Part shown: positions 52,126 through 60,771 of the stretch, piece by piece
Position numbering within the stretch: position 1 is the first letter of the stretch
Layout of the letters: every line of letters begins with the position of its first letter
NCBI GenBank assembly: GCA_018222585.1
Contig: JAAFAB010000003.1
Coordinates: 561,781-625,780 of the forward strand
Direction of reading: 5' to 3'
Source: Paracoccaceae bacterium
GTDB lineage: Bacteria > Pseudomonadota > Alphaproteobacteria > Rhodobacterales > Rhodobacteraceae
DNA length: 64,000 bases
Made by a program: the position numbers and the translations under genes
Notes under the pieces: generated by a model
Database searches by the model: none
Told to the model about the DNA's origin: nothing
What the model saw: the letters and a program-made list of their open reading frames with translations, nothing else

Positions 52126-52160
52126 ACCGCCCGGCCTTGCGGCGCGGGCGGTCGGGTTTT
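52126..52160. terminator. Bidirectional terminator between DUF2235 and GlsB-type genes
   Basis: ACCGCCCG (52126-52133) and CGGGCGGT (52145-52152) form a perfect 8-bp stem. On the plus strand CGGGTTTTCGTT follows; on the minus strand TTTCGCGTTTT follows, so it can end transcripts from both sides. Confidence 0.8.
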
Positions 52161-52178
52161 CGTTCCGGGGGGAGGGCC

Positions 52179-52430
52179 TCAGGCCCGCCGCAGCCCGCGC
52201 ACGATGGCGATCAGCAGGCAGGCGCCCAGCACGGCAACCACCAGTTGCCCCAAGATGCCGCCCATGGTGCCGCCGACGATGGCATAGAGCAGGAAGTTAC
52301 CGACCACGGCGCCGATGATGCCCATGACGATGTTCATCAGCAGTCCCATGTTAGAATTCATGATCTTCTCGGCGATCCAGCCCGCCAGGGCGCCGAGGAT
52401 GATGGCCAGAAGCCAGCCGATACCTTGCAT
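52179..52430 (-). CDS. GlsB/YeaQ/YmgE family membrane protein
   Basis: 83 residues with three hydrophobic helices (GWLLAIILGALAGWIAEKIM, GLLMNIVMGIIGAVVGNFLL, LGQLVVAVLGACLLIAIVRG). The GNFLL-GG spacing matches the transglycosylase-associated (GlsB/YeaQ/YmgE) family, a stress-related small membrane protein. ATG at 52430 after AGGAGAGAGAC. It stands alone, opposite the DUF2235 gene, sharing a bidirectional terminator. Confidence 0.9.
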   Translation of the reverse strand: MQGIGWLLAIILGALAGWIAEKIMNSNMGLLMNIVMGIIGAVVGNFLLYAIVGGTMGGILGQLVVAVLGACLLIAIVRGLRRA

Positions 52431-52513
52431 TGTCTCTCTCCTATCAAATCCCCGGTCTGCGCCCGGTCGCAGGCTCAACGCCGCGAGGGGCGGACCGGTT
52501 CCGGACGGCGAAA

Positions 52514-52548
52514 GGGCCCGCCTCCGGCAGGAGACGGGCCCATTGGGC
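52514..52548 (-). terminator. Rho-independent terminator of dapD
   Basis: Arms 52514-52525 (GGGCCCGCCTCC) and 52530-52541 (GGAGACGGGCCC) pair with one mismatch around GGCA. On the minus strand, the direction of dapD (stop 52572), TTTCGCC follows. Confidence 0.7.
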
Positions 52549-52571
52549 CAGATGGGCGGGCGGCTGGTGCC

Positions 52572-53399
52572 TCAGTCGCGCAGCAGCTCGTTGACACCGG
52601 TCTTGGAGCGGGTCTTCTCGTCCACGCGCTTGACGATCACCGCGCAGTAGAGGTTGACGCCGTTCTTCGAGGGCAGCGAGCCCGAGACGACCACCGAGTA
52701 GGGCGGCACTTCGCCGTAGAAGATTTCTCCGGTCTCGCGGTCGAAGATCTTGGTGGACTGGCCGAGGAAGACCCCCATGCCAAGCACCGAGCCCTCGCGC
52801 ACGATGACGCCCTCGGCCACTTCGGCGCGGGCGCCGACAAAGCAGTTGTCCTCGATGATCACCGGGCCGGCCTGCAGGGGCTCCAGCACGCCGCCGATCC
52901 CGGCACCGCCCGAGATATGGACGTTCTTGCCGATCTGCGCGCAGCTGCCGACGGTGGCCCAGGTGTCAACCATGGTGCCGCTGTCGACATAGGCACCGAG
53001 GTTGACGAAGGAGGGCATCAGCACCACGCCCGGCGCGATATAGGCGGACTTGCGGACGACGCAGTTCGGCACGGCACGGAAGCCGGCGGCCTTCCACTGG
53101 TTCTCGCCCCAGCCCTTGAACTTGCTGTCGACCTTGTCCCACCAGCCGGACCCCTGCGGGCCGCCGTCCTGCATCTCCATGTCCTTGATGCGGAAGCCCA
53201 GCAGGACGGCCTTCTTGGCCCACTGGTTCACCTGCCAGTTGCCGTCGGCCTGCTTCTCGGCGACGCGCAGCTTGCCCGAGTCCAGCGCGTTCAGCGTGTC
53301 CTCGATGGCCTCGCGGGTTTCGCCGGTGGTGGCGGGGGTGATCTGGTCGCGCGCCTCCCAGGCGGCTTCGATGGCAGCTTCGAGCTGGGCGTTGGACAT
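52572..53399 (-). CDS. dapD: 2,3,4,5-tetrahydropyridine-2,6-dicarboxylate N-succinyltransferase
   Basis: 275 residues, normal length. It succinylates tetrahydrodipicolinate in the lysine/DAP pathway, one step before the DapC/DapE pair. The left-handed beta-helix hexapeptide repeats are clear: [20 protein letters not shown] then [20 protein letters not shown] and [15 protein letters not shown]. The C-terminal [15 protein letters not shown] is typical of DapD. ATG at 53399 with GGAGGAAGAC upstream. dapE is 3.5 kb downstream on the same strand, but several genes on the other strand intervene. Confidence 0.97.
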   Translation of the reverse strand: MSNAQLEAAIEAAWEARDQITPATTGETREAIEDTLNALDSGKLRVAEKQADGNWQVNQWAKKAVLLGFRIKDMEMQDGGPQGSGWWDKVDSKFKGWGENQWKAAGFRAVPNCVVRKSAYIAPGVVLMPSFVNLGAYVDSGTMVDTWATVGSCAQIGKNVHISGGAGIGGVLEPLQAGPVIIEDNCFVGARAEVAEGVIVREGSVLGMGVFLGQSTKIFDRETGEIFYGEVPPYSVVVSGSLPSKNGVNLYCAVIVKRVDEKTRSKTGVNELLRD

Positions 53400-53606
53400 G
53401 GTCTTCCTCCGGGAATTTCGTGCCGTCAATAAGGGGCTCAGCGCGGTATAGGGCCTTGCCGCCCGCATCGCAATTGCGCGCTGCGACAGGATGCAGGTCA
53501 TTGGCGAAGGGATCTGCCCATTGCCGCGCGGCTGCAAATCGGCGTCTCGCCCATGGTGCCCGCCCCGTGCCTGCGCTAGGCAGGGAGGGTGATTGAAGGA
53601 AAGCCC

Positions 53607-54473
53607 ATGTCCGACGACTCCCGCCATTCCCGTTTCCGTGATGCCGAAAGCGACCGCGCCACCGCCAAGGAGGTGCCGCAGACTGCGCAGACCCTGTCCC
53701 CCAGCTACCGGCTGGCCTTCGCTGACGAGGAGTTCCTGCTGCGCGACGAGATGCGCTCGGTCCGCTTGCAGCTTGAGCTGATGAAGGTCGAGCTGGCGCT
53801 GGACGAGGCCGGGATCAGCTCGACCGTGGTGCTGTTCGGGGGCGCGCGGATCCGGGCGCCGGGCACGGTGCCCGAGGGGCATCCGATGGCGAAGCTGTCG
53901 CGCTACTACACCGAGGCCGAGCGGTTCGCCGCGCTGATGACGCAGAAGTCCATGGCGGATGGCGGGCGCGACTGGGTGGTCTGCACCGGCGGTGGCCCCG
54001 GCGTCATGGAGGCGGGCAACAAGGGCGCCGCCGAGGCGGGGGGCCAGTCGGTCGGCCTGTCCATCGTCCTGCCGCACGAGCAGGTGCCGAACGAGTACGT
54101 GACGCCCGAACTCTGCTTCAACTTCCACTATTTCGCCGTCCGCAAGATGCATTTCCTGATGCGCGCCCGTGCCATCTGCGTCTTCCCCGGCGGCTTCGGC
54201 ACTCTGGACGAGACCTTCGAGGCGCTGACCCTGATCCAGACCGGCCGGATGGAGCGTCAGCCCTTCCTGTTCTTCGGCCGTGCCTTCTGGGAAGGCGTCA
54301 TCAACTTCGAGGCGCTGGTCGAGGCCGGCACCGTCTCGCCCGAGGACATGGAGCTGTTCCGCTTCGTCGAGACCGCCGAGGAGGCCATCGAGGCCATCGA
54401 CAGCTGGAAGGGCGCTGGCACCAAGCGGGAGGAGATTCCGGGCCGCATGGACCTGAAGGATACCCCGAAGTGA
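53607..54473 (+). CDS. LOG family protein (lysine-decarboxylase-like nucleotide phosphoribohydrolase)
   Basis: 288 residues. The LOG motifs GGGPGVMEA (128-136) and PGGFGTLDE (194-202) are intact; these bind the nucleotide and carry the catalytic Arg/Glu of cytokinin-riboside-monophosphate phosphoribohydrolases and the PpnN/YgdH nucleosidases. The older name lysine decarboxylase is a misannotation of the same motif. The N-terminal 70 residues are a charged helical extension. ATG at 53607 with GAAGGAAAGC upstream; a GTG 18 bp earlier is in frame. The stop overlaps the next gene's GTG by 4 bp. Confidence 0.9.
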   Translation: MSDDSRHSRFRDAESDRATAKEVPQTAQTLSPSYRLAFADEEFLLRDEMRSVRLQLELMKVELALDEAGISSTVVLFGGARIRAPGTVPEGHPMAKLSRYYTEAERFAALMTQKSMADGGRDWVVCTGGGPGVMEAGNKGAAEAGGQSVGLSIVLPHEQVPNEYVTPELCFNFHYFAVRKMHFLMRARAICVFPGGFGTLDETFEALTLIQTGRMERQPFLFFGRAFWEGVINFEALVEAGTVSPEDMELFRFVETAEEAIEAIDSWKGAGTKREEIPGRMDLKDTPK

Positions 54474-55651
54474 TCACCTGGATCCGCGTCATCGCGCTTT
54501 TCGTCACCGGCCTGGGCGCGGCGGCGCAGTTCGGCAAGGTCTCGGTTCTTTTCCCGGCCTGGGAAGCGGCCTATCCGCAGGCTGGCGCGGCGGCGGGGTT
54601 CCTGGTGTCGATGGTCTCTCTCATGGGGGTCCTGCTGGGGTTGCTGGCGGGTATGGTGGTGACCCGCGTCGGCTTTCGCCGCACGCTGATCGGCGCGGCC
54701 CTGCTGGGGGCGGCGATCTCGGCGCTGCAGGCGTTGATGCCGCCGCTGCCGGTGATGCTGGGCCTGCGCGCCGTCGAGGGTCTGTCGCATCTGGCCATCG
54801 TGGTGGCCGCGCCGACGCTGATGGCCGAGATCACTGGCGACCGCCTGCGCCCGGTCGCCATGACGCTCTGGAGCTCCTATTTCGGGCTGACCTTCGCCAT
54901 CTACGCGCTGATCGGCCCCTGGCTGCTGTCGCTCGGCGGGGTGCCCGCGGTGCTGCTCAGCCATGGCGGCTTCCTGTTGATGATGGCCCTCGCGCTGCCC
55001 TTCCTGCTGCCCGATGACCGCAAGCTGCCGGACGGAGAGGTCGCCCATCCGGCCGAGCCGCTGACGCCGGGGGTGATCGCCCGGCGCCATGGCACGGCCT
55101 ATGCCTCTCCCTTCATCGCGGCGCCGGGGGTGGGCTGGTTCTTCTATGCCTTCTGCTTCGTGGCCCTGATGACCGTGCTGCCGGGCTACCTGCCCGAGGC
55201 CAGCCGCGAGATGCAGATGACGGTGCTGCCGCTGGTCGGGATCGCCTCGTCGCTGACGCTGGGGGCGCTGGCGCTGAAGCTGATCCGCGCCGTGCCGGTG
55301 GTCATCTTCGGTTTCGCCCTCGCGGCGCTGTCGATCGTGCTGCTGGCCCTGGCGCCGGGGCCGGTCTGGATGCCGGGCCTGCTGTTCATTGCCATGGGCT
55401 TCATGCAGAGCGGCAGTTTCGCCGCCGTGCCGCAGATCAACCTCGATCCCGCCGACCGGGCGCTGTCGAACGGCGTGCTGGCGCAGATGGGCAACCTCGG
55501 CAACCTCACCGGCACGCCGGTGCTGCTGGCCCTGACCGGCGCCATGGGCTTTCCCGGTCTCGTGTTCTTTGCCCTCACCTCCTACCTGCTGGGGATGACG
55601 GTGCACCTGGTCGCGGCGCGGATGCGGGCGGGCCGGGTGCTGGGCGCCTAG
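54470..55651 (+). CDS. MFS transporter
   Basis: 393 residues, twelve predicted membrane helices, for example [20 protein letters not shown] and [20 protein letters not shown], with the family loop motif [15 protein letters not shown] after helix 2. It starts with GTG inside the LOG gene's stop (GTGA overlap), so the pair is one transcript. The substrate is unknown. It is convergent with arsJ, stops 4 bp apart; I would not include it in the arsenic operon because of its strand and coupling to the LOG gene. Confidence 0.87.
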   Translation: MITWIRVIALFVTGLGAAAQFGKVSVLFPAWEAAYPQAGAAAGFLVSMVSLMGVLLGLLAGMVVTRVGFRRTLIGAALLGAAISALQALMPPLPVMLGLRAVEGLSHLAIVVAAPTLMAEITGDRLRPVAMTLWSSYFGLTFAIYALIGPWLLSLGGVPAVLLSHGGFLLMMALALPFLLPDDRKLPDGEVAHPAEPLTPGVIARRHGTAYASPFIAAPGVGWFFYAFCFVALMTVLPGYLPEASREMQMTVLPLVGIASSLTLGALALKLIRAVPVVIFGFALAALSIVLLALAPGPVWMPGLLFIAMGFMQSGSFAAVPQINLDPADRALSNGVLAQMGNLGNLTGTPVLLALTGAMGFPGLVFFALTSYLLGMTVHLVAARMRAGRVLGA

Positions 55652-56913
55652 GCGGGCTGGGCCGCGGGGGCGGTCAGGCGACCGGCCCCGAACCAGCTGA
55701 GCGCCAGCAGCGCCGCCGCCGTGCCGAGACAGGCCGGCAGCCCCCCGACCTGGTAGGAGAGCCCGGACAGCAGGGTGCCCAGAAGGCGCCCCGCCGCATT
55801 GGCCATGTAGTAGAAGCCGACGTCCATGGTCACCCTCTCGCCGCTGGTGAAGGCGAGGATCAGATAGGAATGCAGCGAGGAATTCACCGCGAAGACCGCG
55901 CCGAAGACCAGCAGCCCGGCGATCAGCGTGACGGTCAGCCAGGGCTGGGGCTCCCCCGCCATGGCGACCAGCGCGGCCAGCAGGGCGGGCAGGGCGATCA
56001 GCGCGCCGACCCAGCCCCGCGCGGCCTGCACCAGGTCCGCCTCGGGGCGGGTGGCAGCGCGCAGCAGTTTCGGCGCAGCCGCCTGCACGGCGCCGTAGAG
56101 GATCGTCCAGACCGCCATGAAGGTGCCGATGGTGAAGAAGGCGATGCGGTTGCCCTCTTCCGAGCCATCCGACAGCACGGCGTAGAAGTAGATCGGGATG
56201 CCGACGACGAACCAGACGTCCCGCGCGCCGAACAGGAAGACCCGCGCGAAGCTCAGCCAGTTGACGTTCGGGTCCTTCGAGAAGACCTCGGAGAACTTCG
56301 TCCCCTTCGCGCCCTTCGGCAGGCCCGGCGGCATGACCAGGATCACCGCCGTCAGGATCAGCCCCAGAAGCACTGCCATGCCCAGCACCGAGACCGTGAA
56401 GCCCCAGAGCGCCAGCAGCGCCGCGCCCAGCAGGAAGCCCGCGCCCTTCACCGCGTTCTTCGAGCCGGTCAGCACCGCCACCCAGCGGAACAGCCCGCCC
56501 TCGCCCGTGGGGGCCAGCAGCTTCACGGCGGACTTCGACGACATTTTCGCCAGGTCCTTGGCCACGCCCGAGGCCCCCTGCACCGCCATCACGTAGGCGA
56601 CGGAGGGCCAGAGCGCCCAGCCCGGATCCAGCTCGGCCAGCGCCAGCAGAGCCAGCACCTGAAGGCCCAAGCCGGCATAGAGCGTCCGCGTCAGCCCGAA
56701 GCGCGCGGCGATCCAACCGGCGGAGAGATTGGTGACCACCCCGGCCAGTTCGTAGAGCAGGAACAGGTAGGCCAGCTGCACCGGCGAGAAGCCTAGCCCG
56801 TGGAAGTGCAGCAGCACCAGCATCCTGAGCGCGCCATCGGACAGCATGAAGGCCCAGTAGGCGGCGGTGACGGCAACATAGGCACCAAGGCCCTCGGGGC
56901 GGGAGGCGCTCAC
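55648..56913 (-). CDS. arsJ: Organoarsenical efflux MFS transporter ArsJ
   Basis: 421 residues, about twelve helices. MFS loop and motif: [20 protein letters not shown]. Family-typical ArsJ segments are [40 protein letters not shown] and [20 protein letters not shown]. ArsJ exports 1-arseno-3-phosphoglycerate, an unstable product that breaks down to arsenate outside. The GTG start at 56913 overlaps the GAPDH stop by 4 bp, and the arsR-arsC fusion lies just upstream; this three-gene context makes the assignment strong. Frames upstream of the GTG overlap the GAPDH gene. Confidence 0.93.
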   Translation of the reverse strand: MSASRPEGLGAYVAVTAAYWAFMLSDGALRMLVLLHFHGLGFSPVQLAYLFLLYELAGVVTNLSAGWIAARFGLTRTLYAGLGLQVLALLALAELDPGWALWPSVAYVMAVQGASGVAKDLAKMSSKSAVKLLAPTGEGGLFRWVAVLTGSKNAVKGAGFLLGAALLALWGFTVSVLGMAVLLGLILTAVILVMPPGLPKGAKGTKFSEVFSKDPNVNWLSFARVFLFGARDVWFVVGIPIYFYAVLSDGSEEGNRIAFFTIGTFMAVWTILYGAVQAAAPKLLRAATRPEADLVQAARGWVGALIALPALLAALVAMAGEPQPWLTVTLIAGLLVFGAVFAVNSSLHSYLILAFTSGERVTMDVGFYYMANAAGRLLGTLLSGLSYQVGGLPACLGTAAALLALSWFGAGRLTAPAAQPA

Positions 56914-57908
56914 AGGCTGGCTCCGACCATGGCGGCCACATCCACAAGACGATGGATGTAGCCCCACTCGTTATCATACCAGGCGTAGATCTTTACCTGG
57001 GTACCACTCACAACCATGGTCGACGGCGCGTCCACGATCGAGGAACGCGCGTCGTTCAGATAATCGGTCGAGACCAGCGGGCGGGTCTCGTAGCCGAGGA
57101 TGCCTTTCAGGGGGCCTTCGGCGGCGGCCTGCAGCAAGGCGTTGACCTCTTCTGCAGAGGTTTCGCGGGCGACCTCGAAGACGCAGTCGGTCAGCGAGGC
57201 ATTGAGCAAGGGCACCCGCACCGCATGGCCGTTGAGGCGGCCCGTCAGCTCGGGGAAGATCTGGGTGATCGCCCTGGCCGAGCCGGTGGTGGTCGGGATC
57301 AGCGCATTCAGCGCCGAGCGCGCCCGGCGCAGGTCCTTGGCGGGTCGGTCGACGATGGTCTGGGTGTTGGTCACGTCATGGATCGTGGTGATCGAGCCAT
57401 GTCGGATGCCCAGACCTTCGTGGATGACCTTCACCACCGGCGCGAGGCAGTTGGTGGTGCAGCTGGCCGCCGTCACGATGTCATGCGCGGCGGGGTCGTA
57501 GATCTGATGGTTCACCCCGTAGACGATATTGGCATGCCGCCCGTCCTTGACGGGGGCCGAGACCACGACCTTCTTCACCCCGGCGGCGAAATAGGGGGCC
57601 AGCTTGTCGGCCGACTTGAAGACGCCGGTGCAGTCGATGACCACGTCGACGCCCTCCAGCGGCAGATCCTCGATCCGCTTGGTGCCGATGAAGGGCAGGC
57701 GGGTGCCGTTGACGGTGACGCTGTCGGCGTCATGGCTGAAGTCCGCATCCCAGCGACCATGAACCGAGTCGAATTCCAGCAAATGCGCGTGCATCCCGGG
57801 GTCGCCGACGGCGTCGTTGATCCAGGCCAGCTTCAGGCCGCGTTCCAGCAGGGGGCGCAGGGCCAGTTTGCCCATGCGGCCAAGGCCGTTCAGTGCATAG
57901 GTCGTCAT
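56910..57908 (-). CDS. ArsJ-associated glyceraldehyde-3-phosphate dehydrogenase
   Basis: 332 residues, normal GAPDH length. The Rossmann start [20 protein letters not shown] has GLGRMG where housekeeping enzymes have GFGRIG; the catalytic motif [10 protein letters not shown] with Cys150 is intact; [16 protein letters not shown] ends the protein. In arsenate resistance it uses arsenate in place of phosphate to form 1-arseno-3-phosphoglycerate, which ArsJ exports. ATG at 57908 with a GGAGG ribosome-binding site, 4 bp after the arsRC stop; its own stop overlaps arsJ. It is a dedicated copy, not the glycolytic one. Confidence 0.93.
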   Translation of the reverse strand: MTTYALNGLGRMGKLALRPLLERGLKLAWINDAVGDPGMHAHLLEFDSVHGRWDADFSHDADSVTVNGTRLPFIGTKRIEDLPLEGVDVVIDCTGVFKSADKLAPYFAAGVKKVVVSAPVKDGRHANIVYGVNHQIYDPAAHDIVTAASCTTNCLAPVVKVIHEGLGIRHGSITTIHDVTNTQTIVDRPAKDLRRARSALNALIPTTTGSARAITQIFPELTGRLNGHAVRVPLLNASLTDCVFEVARETSAEEVNALLQAAAEGPLKGILGYETRPLVSTDYLNDARSSIVDAPSTMVVSGTQVKIYAWYDNEWGYIHRLVDVAAMVGASL

Positions 57909-57912
57909 TCGG

Positions 57913-58770
57913 TCAAGCCTCCGCGGCGCCGGTTTCATCAAGGGAGATTTCGTCGACCGCGTTCTGCAGCGAGATCCGGTCGAGGCTTTCCACCGGCAGC
58001 GCCGCGAAGGCGCGCAACCGGTTCAGAAGGGTGCCGTAGGCGGCCTGGAAGGCCAGCGCCTTCTCGGCATCGGTGCCGGTGGCCCTGGCCGGATCGGGGA
58101 TGCCCCAGTGGGCGCTGATCGGCTGGCCGTCCCAGGCGGGGCAGTCCTCGTTCGCGGCCTGATCGCAGACGGTGAAGACGAAATCCATCTGCGGTGACTC
58201 GGGGCGCTGAAACTCGGCCAGGGTCTTCGAGCGCAGGCCCCCGGTCTCGATGCCCTTGTCCTGCAGCAGCTTGAGCGCGACCGGGTTCGGTGCGTCCGCC
58301 GGACGGGTGCCGGCGGAATAGGCGTTGAACCTCTGGCCGGCCAGCTCGCGCAGCAGGGCCTCGGCGAAGATCGAGCGGGCGGAGTTCCCGGTGCAGATGA
58401 ACAGCACGTTCAGCTTGCGGAGCGGGATCCCGTCGGCCCCCGTCCGTCCAAGGGGACCCTGCCCGGCAGAGTCGAGGCAGAGCGCGGGGCGGCCCCGGCA
58501 GCAGTCCGAGAACAGGTAGCCAAGCAGCGCATCCGCCGTGCCCGTCTCGGCCCGGTAGAGCAGCGAGGTGCCCTGACGCTGCTGCCCGACCAGCCCGGCC
58601 TGACGCAGCGCCGAGAGATAGACCGAGAGCGTCGAGGCCTTCAGCCCCGTCGCCTCGGCGATCTCTCCGGCGGCGACCGCCTGGGGATAGCGGCGCATCA
58701 GCAGGCGCCAGACCCGCAGGCGCTGCGGGTGGCCGAGGGTCGAGAGGAGGGCGGCAGCATCATTTTCCAT
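57913..58770 (-). CDS. ArsR-ArsC fusion: arsenic-responsive repressor joined to arsenate reductase
   Basis: 285 residues. Residues 1-90 are an ArsR winged helix ([40 protein letters not shown]). Cys90, Cys91 and Cys98, just after the winged helix, are possible arsenite ligands. Residues 120-275 are a low-molecular-weight phosphatase-like ArsC with the P-loop [10 protein letters not shown] (Cys126 to Arg132) and further cysteines Cys202 and Cys210, the pattern of thioredoxin-coupled reductases. One protein therefore senses arsenic and reduces arsenate. The start is ATG at 58770; no Shine-Dalgarno is visible, and a 26-bp palindrome covers the start. Confidence 0.9.
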   Translation of the reverse strand: MENDAAALLSTLGHPQRLRVWRLLMRRYPQAVAAGEIAEATGLKASTLSVYLSALRQAGLVGQQRQGTSLLYRAETGTADALLGYLFSDCCRGRPALCLDSAGQGPLGRTGADGIPLRKLNVLFICTGNSARSIFAEALLRELAGQRFNAYSAGTRPADAPNPVALKLLQDKGIETGGLRSKTLAEFQRPESPQMDFVFTVCDQAANEDCPAWDGQPISAHWGIPDPARATGTDAEKALAFQAAYGTLLNRLRAFAALPVESLDRISLQNAVDEISLDETGAAEA

Positions 58771-58789
58771 ATTTCATGAAATATGGAAA
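58764..58789. promoter_or_regulatory. Perfect 26-bp palindrome at the arsRC start, probable ArsR operator
   Basis: TTTCCATATTTCA and TGAAATATGGAAA are exact inverted arms (58764-58776 and 58777-58789). The site includes the arsRC start codon (58768-58770) and the A+T-rich upstream DNA. ArsR-type repressors bind imperfect dyads of about this size over their own promoter; overlap with the start codon suggests a leaderless or near-leaderless message. Confidence 0.75.
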
Positions 58790-58905
58790 TAGATCGCGGA
58801 GCGCAATGATTCTCTTGTCGGTGCCTGGGCGTTTCAGAGGGGTTCAGCAGGTGGGGGCCAGCCGGGGGCGGACGACGGCGGGTCGGGGGCCGCCCGGGCG
58901 GGGCG

Positions 58906-59178
58906 TCAGCTGCGGTCGCGACCCTCCTTCGGGTCGTCCGTCGGATCATCCTTGATGTCCGGGTCGCTGTAGGTGTTGGGGTCGTAGCCCTCCGGGTCAT
59001 AGCCCTCGGCATCCTCGTCGATGCCGGTGACATGGGTCGTCCCGGTATCCTCGTCGTAGACCAGCCCGTAGTTCGCCCGTCCTTCCGTCTTGAAGCGCCG
59101 GAACTCGTGGAAACCGGCATAGAGGAAGGCCAGGGCGAAGGGCGTCAGGATGATGGCGGCAATGAGCTGGGCTTGCAT
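58906..59178 (-). CDS. Small membrane-anchored acidic protein
   Basis: 90 residues. An N-terminal hydrophobic helix (QLIAAIILTPFALAFLYAGF, 4-23) is followed by FHEFRRFKTEGRANYGLVYD and a strongly acidic, repetitive tail: DEDAEGYDPEGYDPNTYSDP, then DIKDDPTDDPKEG. It has no recognised domain. The helix-plus-disordered-acidic-tail layout is seen in many small alphaproteobacterial envelope proteins. ATG at 59178 with AGGAGCGC upstream. It is co-directional with chrR but 200 bp downstream of it, so separate or joint expression are both possible. Confidence 0.72.
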   Translation of the reverse strand: MQAQLIAAIILTPFALAFLYAGFHEFRRFKTEGRANYGLVYDEDTGTTHVTGIDEDAEGYDPEGYDPNTYSDPDIKDDPTDDPKEGRDRS

Positions 59179-59374
59179 GGGCGCTCCTTTTCGGGATCGG
59201 AGGGCGGTTCGCGGGGGTCGGTCCGGCGTGCCGGCGGGACGGGAGGCGCCCCGTGAAAGGGCCTCGCTCCGGCGGACCATTGCGCCGATAGGGATGCCCG
59301 AAGGGTCGCGCATCCCCGGGTTCGATGCAAGGGGCAGCCCGGCCCCGCTGCTGCGGGGTGGGCTGCGGGCGGTC

Positions 59375-60010
59375 TCAGATCCGCAGGAAGGGCTGCGCCA
59401 GGCGCGGCAGCAGCGAACGGAAGCGCAGCCGCGCATCGGTGGCGGCAAGGCAGATGCAATCCGCGCCGACATCGGCGATCGGCGTATGCTCAAGGCTCTC
59501 GTCGGCCACTTCCACGTCGCCGGGGCCGAAATGGCCGGTCTCGTCGTGGAAGGCGCCTTGCAGGACCATGGTCAGCTCGGTGCCGTTGTGACCGTGATCG
59601 GGCACCGCCATGCCGCCGGGAATGTAGAGCAGACGGACAGAGCTCTTGCCGTCCTCGTGCAGGATCTGCTGCCTGACGCCGCCACCGGCAGCCCGCCAGC
59701 GCGGCGGCGCGTGCTTCAGCGCCTCGGCCACGGGGCCGGGGTAGATGCCGAAGCGTTTCGGCGCCGGGGCGGGGGCCGGGCTGTCGTCCAGCAGGGCCAG
59801 CGTGCGCTCCAGCAGATCGCCGTCCAGCTCGGCGGCCGGGGCCTCTTCGATCAGCGTACCGCCGAGGGTCTCATGGGCTTCCAGCGCCGCCCGGCAGCTG
59901 TCGCAGACCGACACATGGGCGGCGACGACCATCTCGAAGGTCGCGGGAAGACGGCCGGCGGCATAGGCCGCCAGCATCTCGTCGGGGATATGATGTGCGA
60001 TCTTCGTCAT
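59375..60010 (-). CDS. chrR: ChrR-family zinc-dependent anti-sigma factor
   Basis: 211 residues. The N-terminal zinc anti-sigma domain has the pattern His6/His7, His32, Cys36, Cys39 (AAHVSVCDSC), the ligand set known for Rhodobacter sphaeroides ChrR. The C-terminal cupin domain has PDHGHNGTELTMVLQG with His139, His141 and Glu145, and His175 further on; these correspond, shifted by two, to the metal ligands of the Rhodobacter protein. ChrR holds RpoE inactive until singlet oxygen or other signals act on the cupin. ATG at 60010 overlaps the rpoE stop by 4 bp. Confidence 0.93.
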   Translation of the reverse strand: MTKIAHHIPDEMLAAYAAGRLPATFEMVVAAHVSVCDSCRAALEAHETLGGTLIEEAPAAELDGDLLERTLALLDDSPAPAPAPKRFGIYPGPVAEALKHAPPRWRAAGGGVRQQILHEDGKSSVRLLYIPGGMAVPDHGHNGTELTMVLQGAFHDETGHFGPGDVEVADESLEHTPIADVGADCICLAATDARLRFRSLLPRLAQPFLRI

Positions 60011-60567
60011 TCCGAACGCAAATCCTTCAGTTCATGGCGCAGCCGCTCCAGCCCCAGGCGGATGCGCGACTTGATGGTTCCGAGGGGCAACCCGGTCTCG
60101 TCCCGGATCTCCCCGTGGGTGAGATCGCCCAGGTAGGCGCGGGCGATGACCTCGCGCTGCTCGGGCTTCAGTTTCGCCAGGGCCTGGCGCAGCTTGCCGC
60201 TTTCCTGTGCCAGCGCCAGGATGGCGCCGGGGTCGGCCTCGGGCGGGGTCTCGGTCTCGACCTCCTCCGGGACCGGGCGCCCGTTCTTGCGGGCGATATC
60301 CACCTGCCGGTTCCGCGCGATGCGGTAGATCCAGCCGGACACCTGGGCGCGGCCCGGATCGAACTGCGCCGCCTTGTGCCAGACCGCCAGCATCACGTCC
60401 TGCGCGACATCTTCCGCCGCCGCCGAGCCCATGCCCGAGCGCATCAGCACCCCCTTCACGCGAGGGGCGTAGTAGGCGAAGAGCCGGGCGAAGGCCGCGC
60501 GGTCCCTCTGGTCACGCACGGCCAGCATCCAGCCGGTCTGCTCCGTCAGCTCCTGATCCGCGCTCAC
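60007..60567 (-). CDS. rpoE: ECF sigma factor RpoE (ChrR-controlled, singlet-oxygen type)
   Basis: 186 residues from the chosen start. Region 2: RDQRDRAAFARLFAYYAPRV then MGSAAAEDVAQDVMLAVWHK and FDPGRAQVSGWIYRIARNRQ. Region 4: LKPEQREVIARAYLGDLTHG then EIRDETGLPLGTIKSRIRLG. I chose the GTG at 60567 with GGATGGAAG upstream. The frame is open to ATGs at 60642 and 60660, but a putative promoter -10 lies only 6-10 bases before the 60660 ATG, and the extra residues are a Pro/Arg run. The sigma factor drives genes for singlet-oxygen defence; the divergent lipid-modification operon is a likely target. Confidence 0.9.
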   Translation of the reverse strand: MSADQELTEQTGWMLAVRDQRDRAAFARLFAYYAPRVKGVLMRSGMGSAAAEDVAQDVMLAVWHKAAQFDPGRAQVSGWIYRIARNRQVDIARKNGRPVPEEVETETPPEADPGAILALAQESGKLRQALAKLKPEQREVIARAYLGDLTHGEIRDETGLPLGTIKSRIRLGLERLRHELKDLRSE

Positions 60568-60665
60568 CTGCTTCCATCCGTTCTGCTTGCCCGCCCTGCG
60601 CCGGGGGACGGCGGGGCGCGGTTGCGGAAGTGTCGCAGGCATGGCGTCCGGGTTCAACATGTCCT

Positions 60666-60694
60666 CTCTACGGCGCAGGGTCTAAGACGGATCA
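60666..60694 (-). promoter_or_regulatory. ECF (RpoE)-type promoter, probable autoregulation of rpoE-chrR
   Basis: On the minus strand TGATCC (60694-60689) and TAGAG (60670-60666) are 18 bp apart. This resembles the TGATC...TAAGA-type promoter recognised by RpoE in Rhodobacter sphaeroides; the match of the -10 is partial. The site sits about 100 bp before the preferred GTG start. Confidence 0.55.
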
Positions 60695-60771
60695 CAAAAA
60701 ATATCCGCCGGGATGTGAACCGTTTTCCCGCCTGTACCGTACCTTAGACATGCAACACGCCAGGAGCCCGC

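Noticed and set aside
53607-54473. Lysine decarboxylase as the function of the LOG-family gene
   Set aside because: The PGGFGTLDE motif is the LOG nucleotide-hydrolase signature; the decarboxylase name is a known misannotation of this motif.
54470-55651. Inclusion of the MFS gene in the arsenic operon
   Set aside because: It lies on the opposite strand, overlaps the LOG gene start/stop and is convergent with arsJ.
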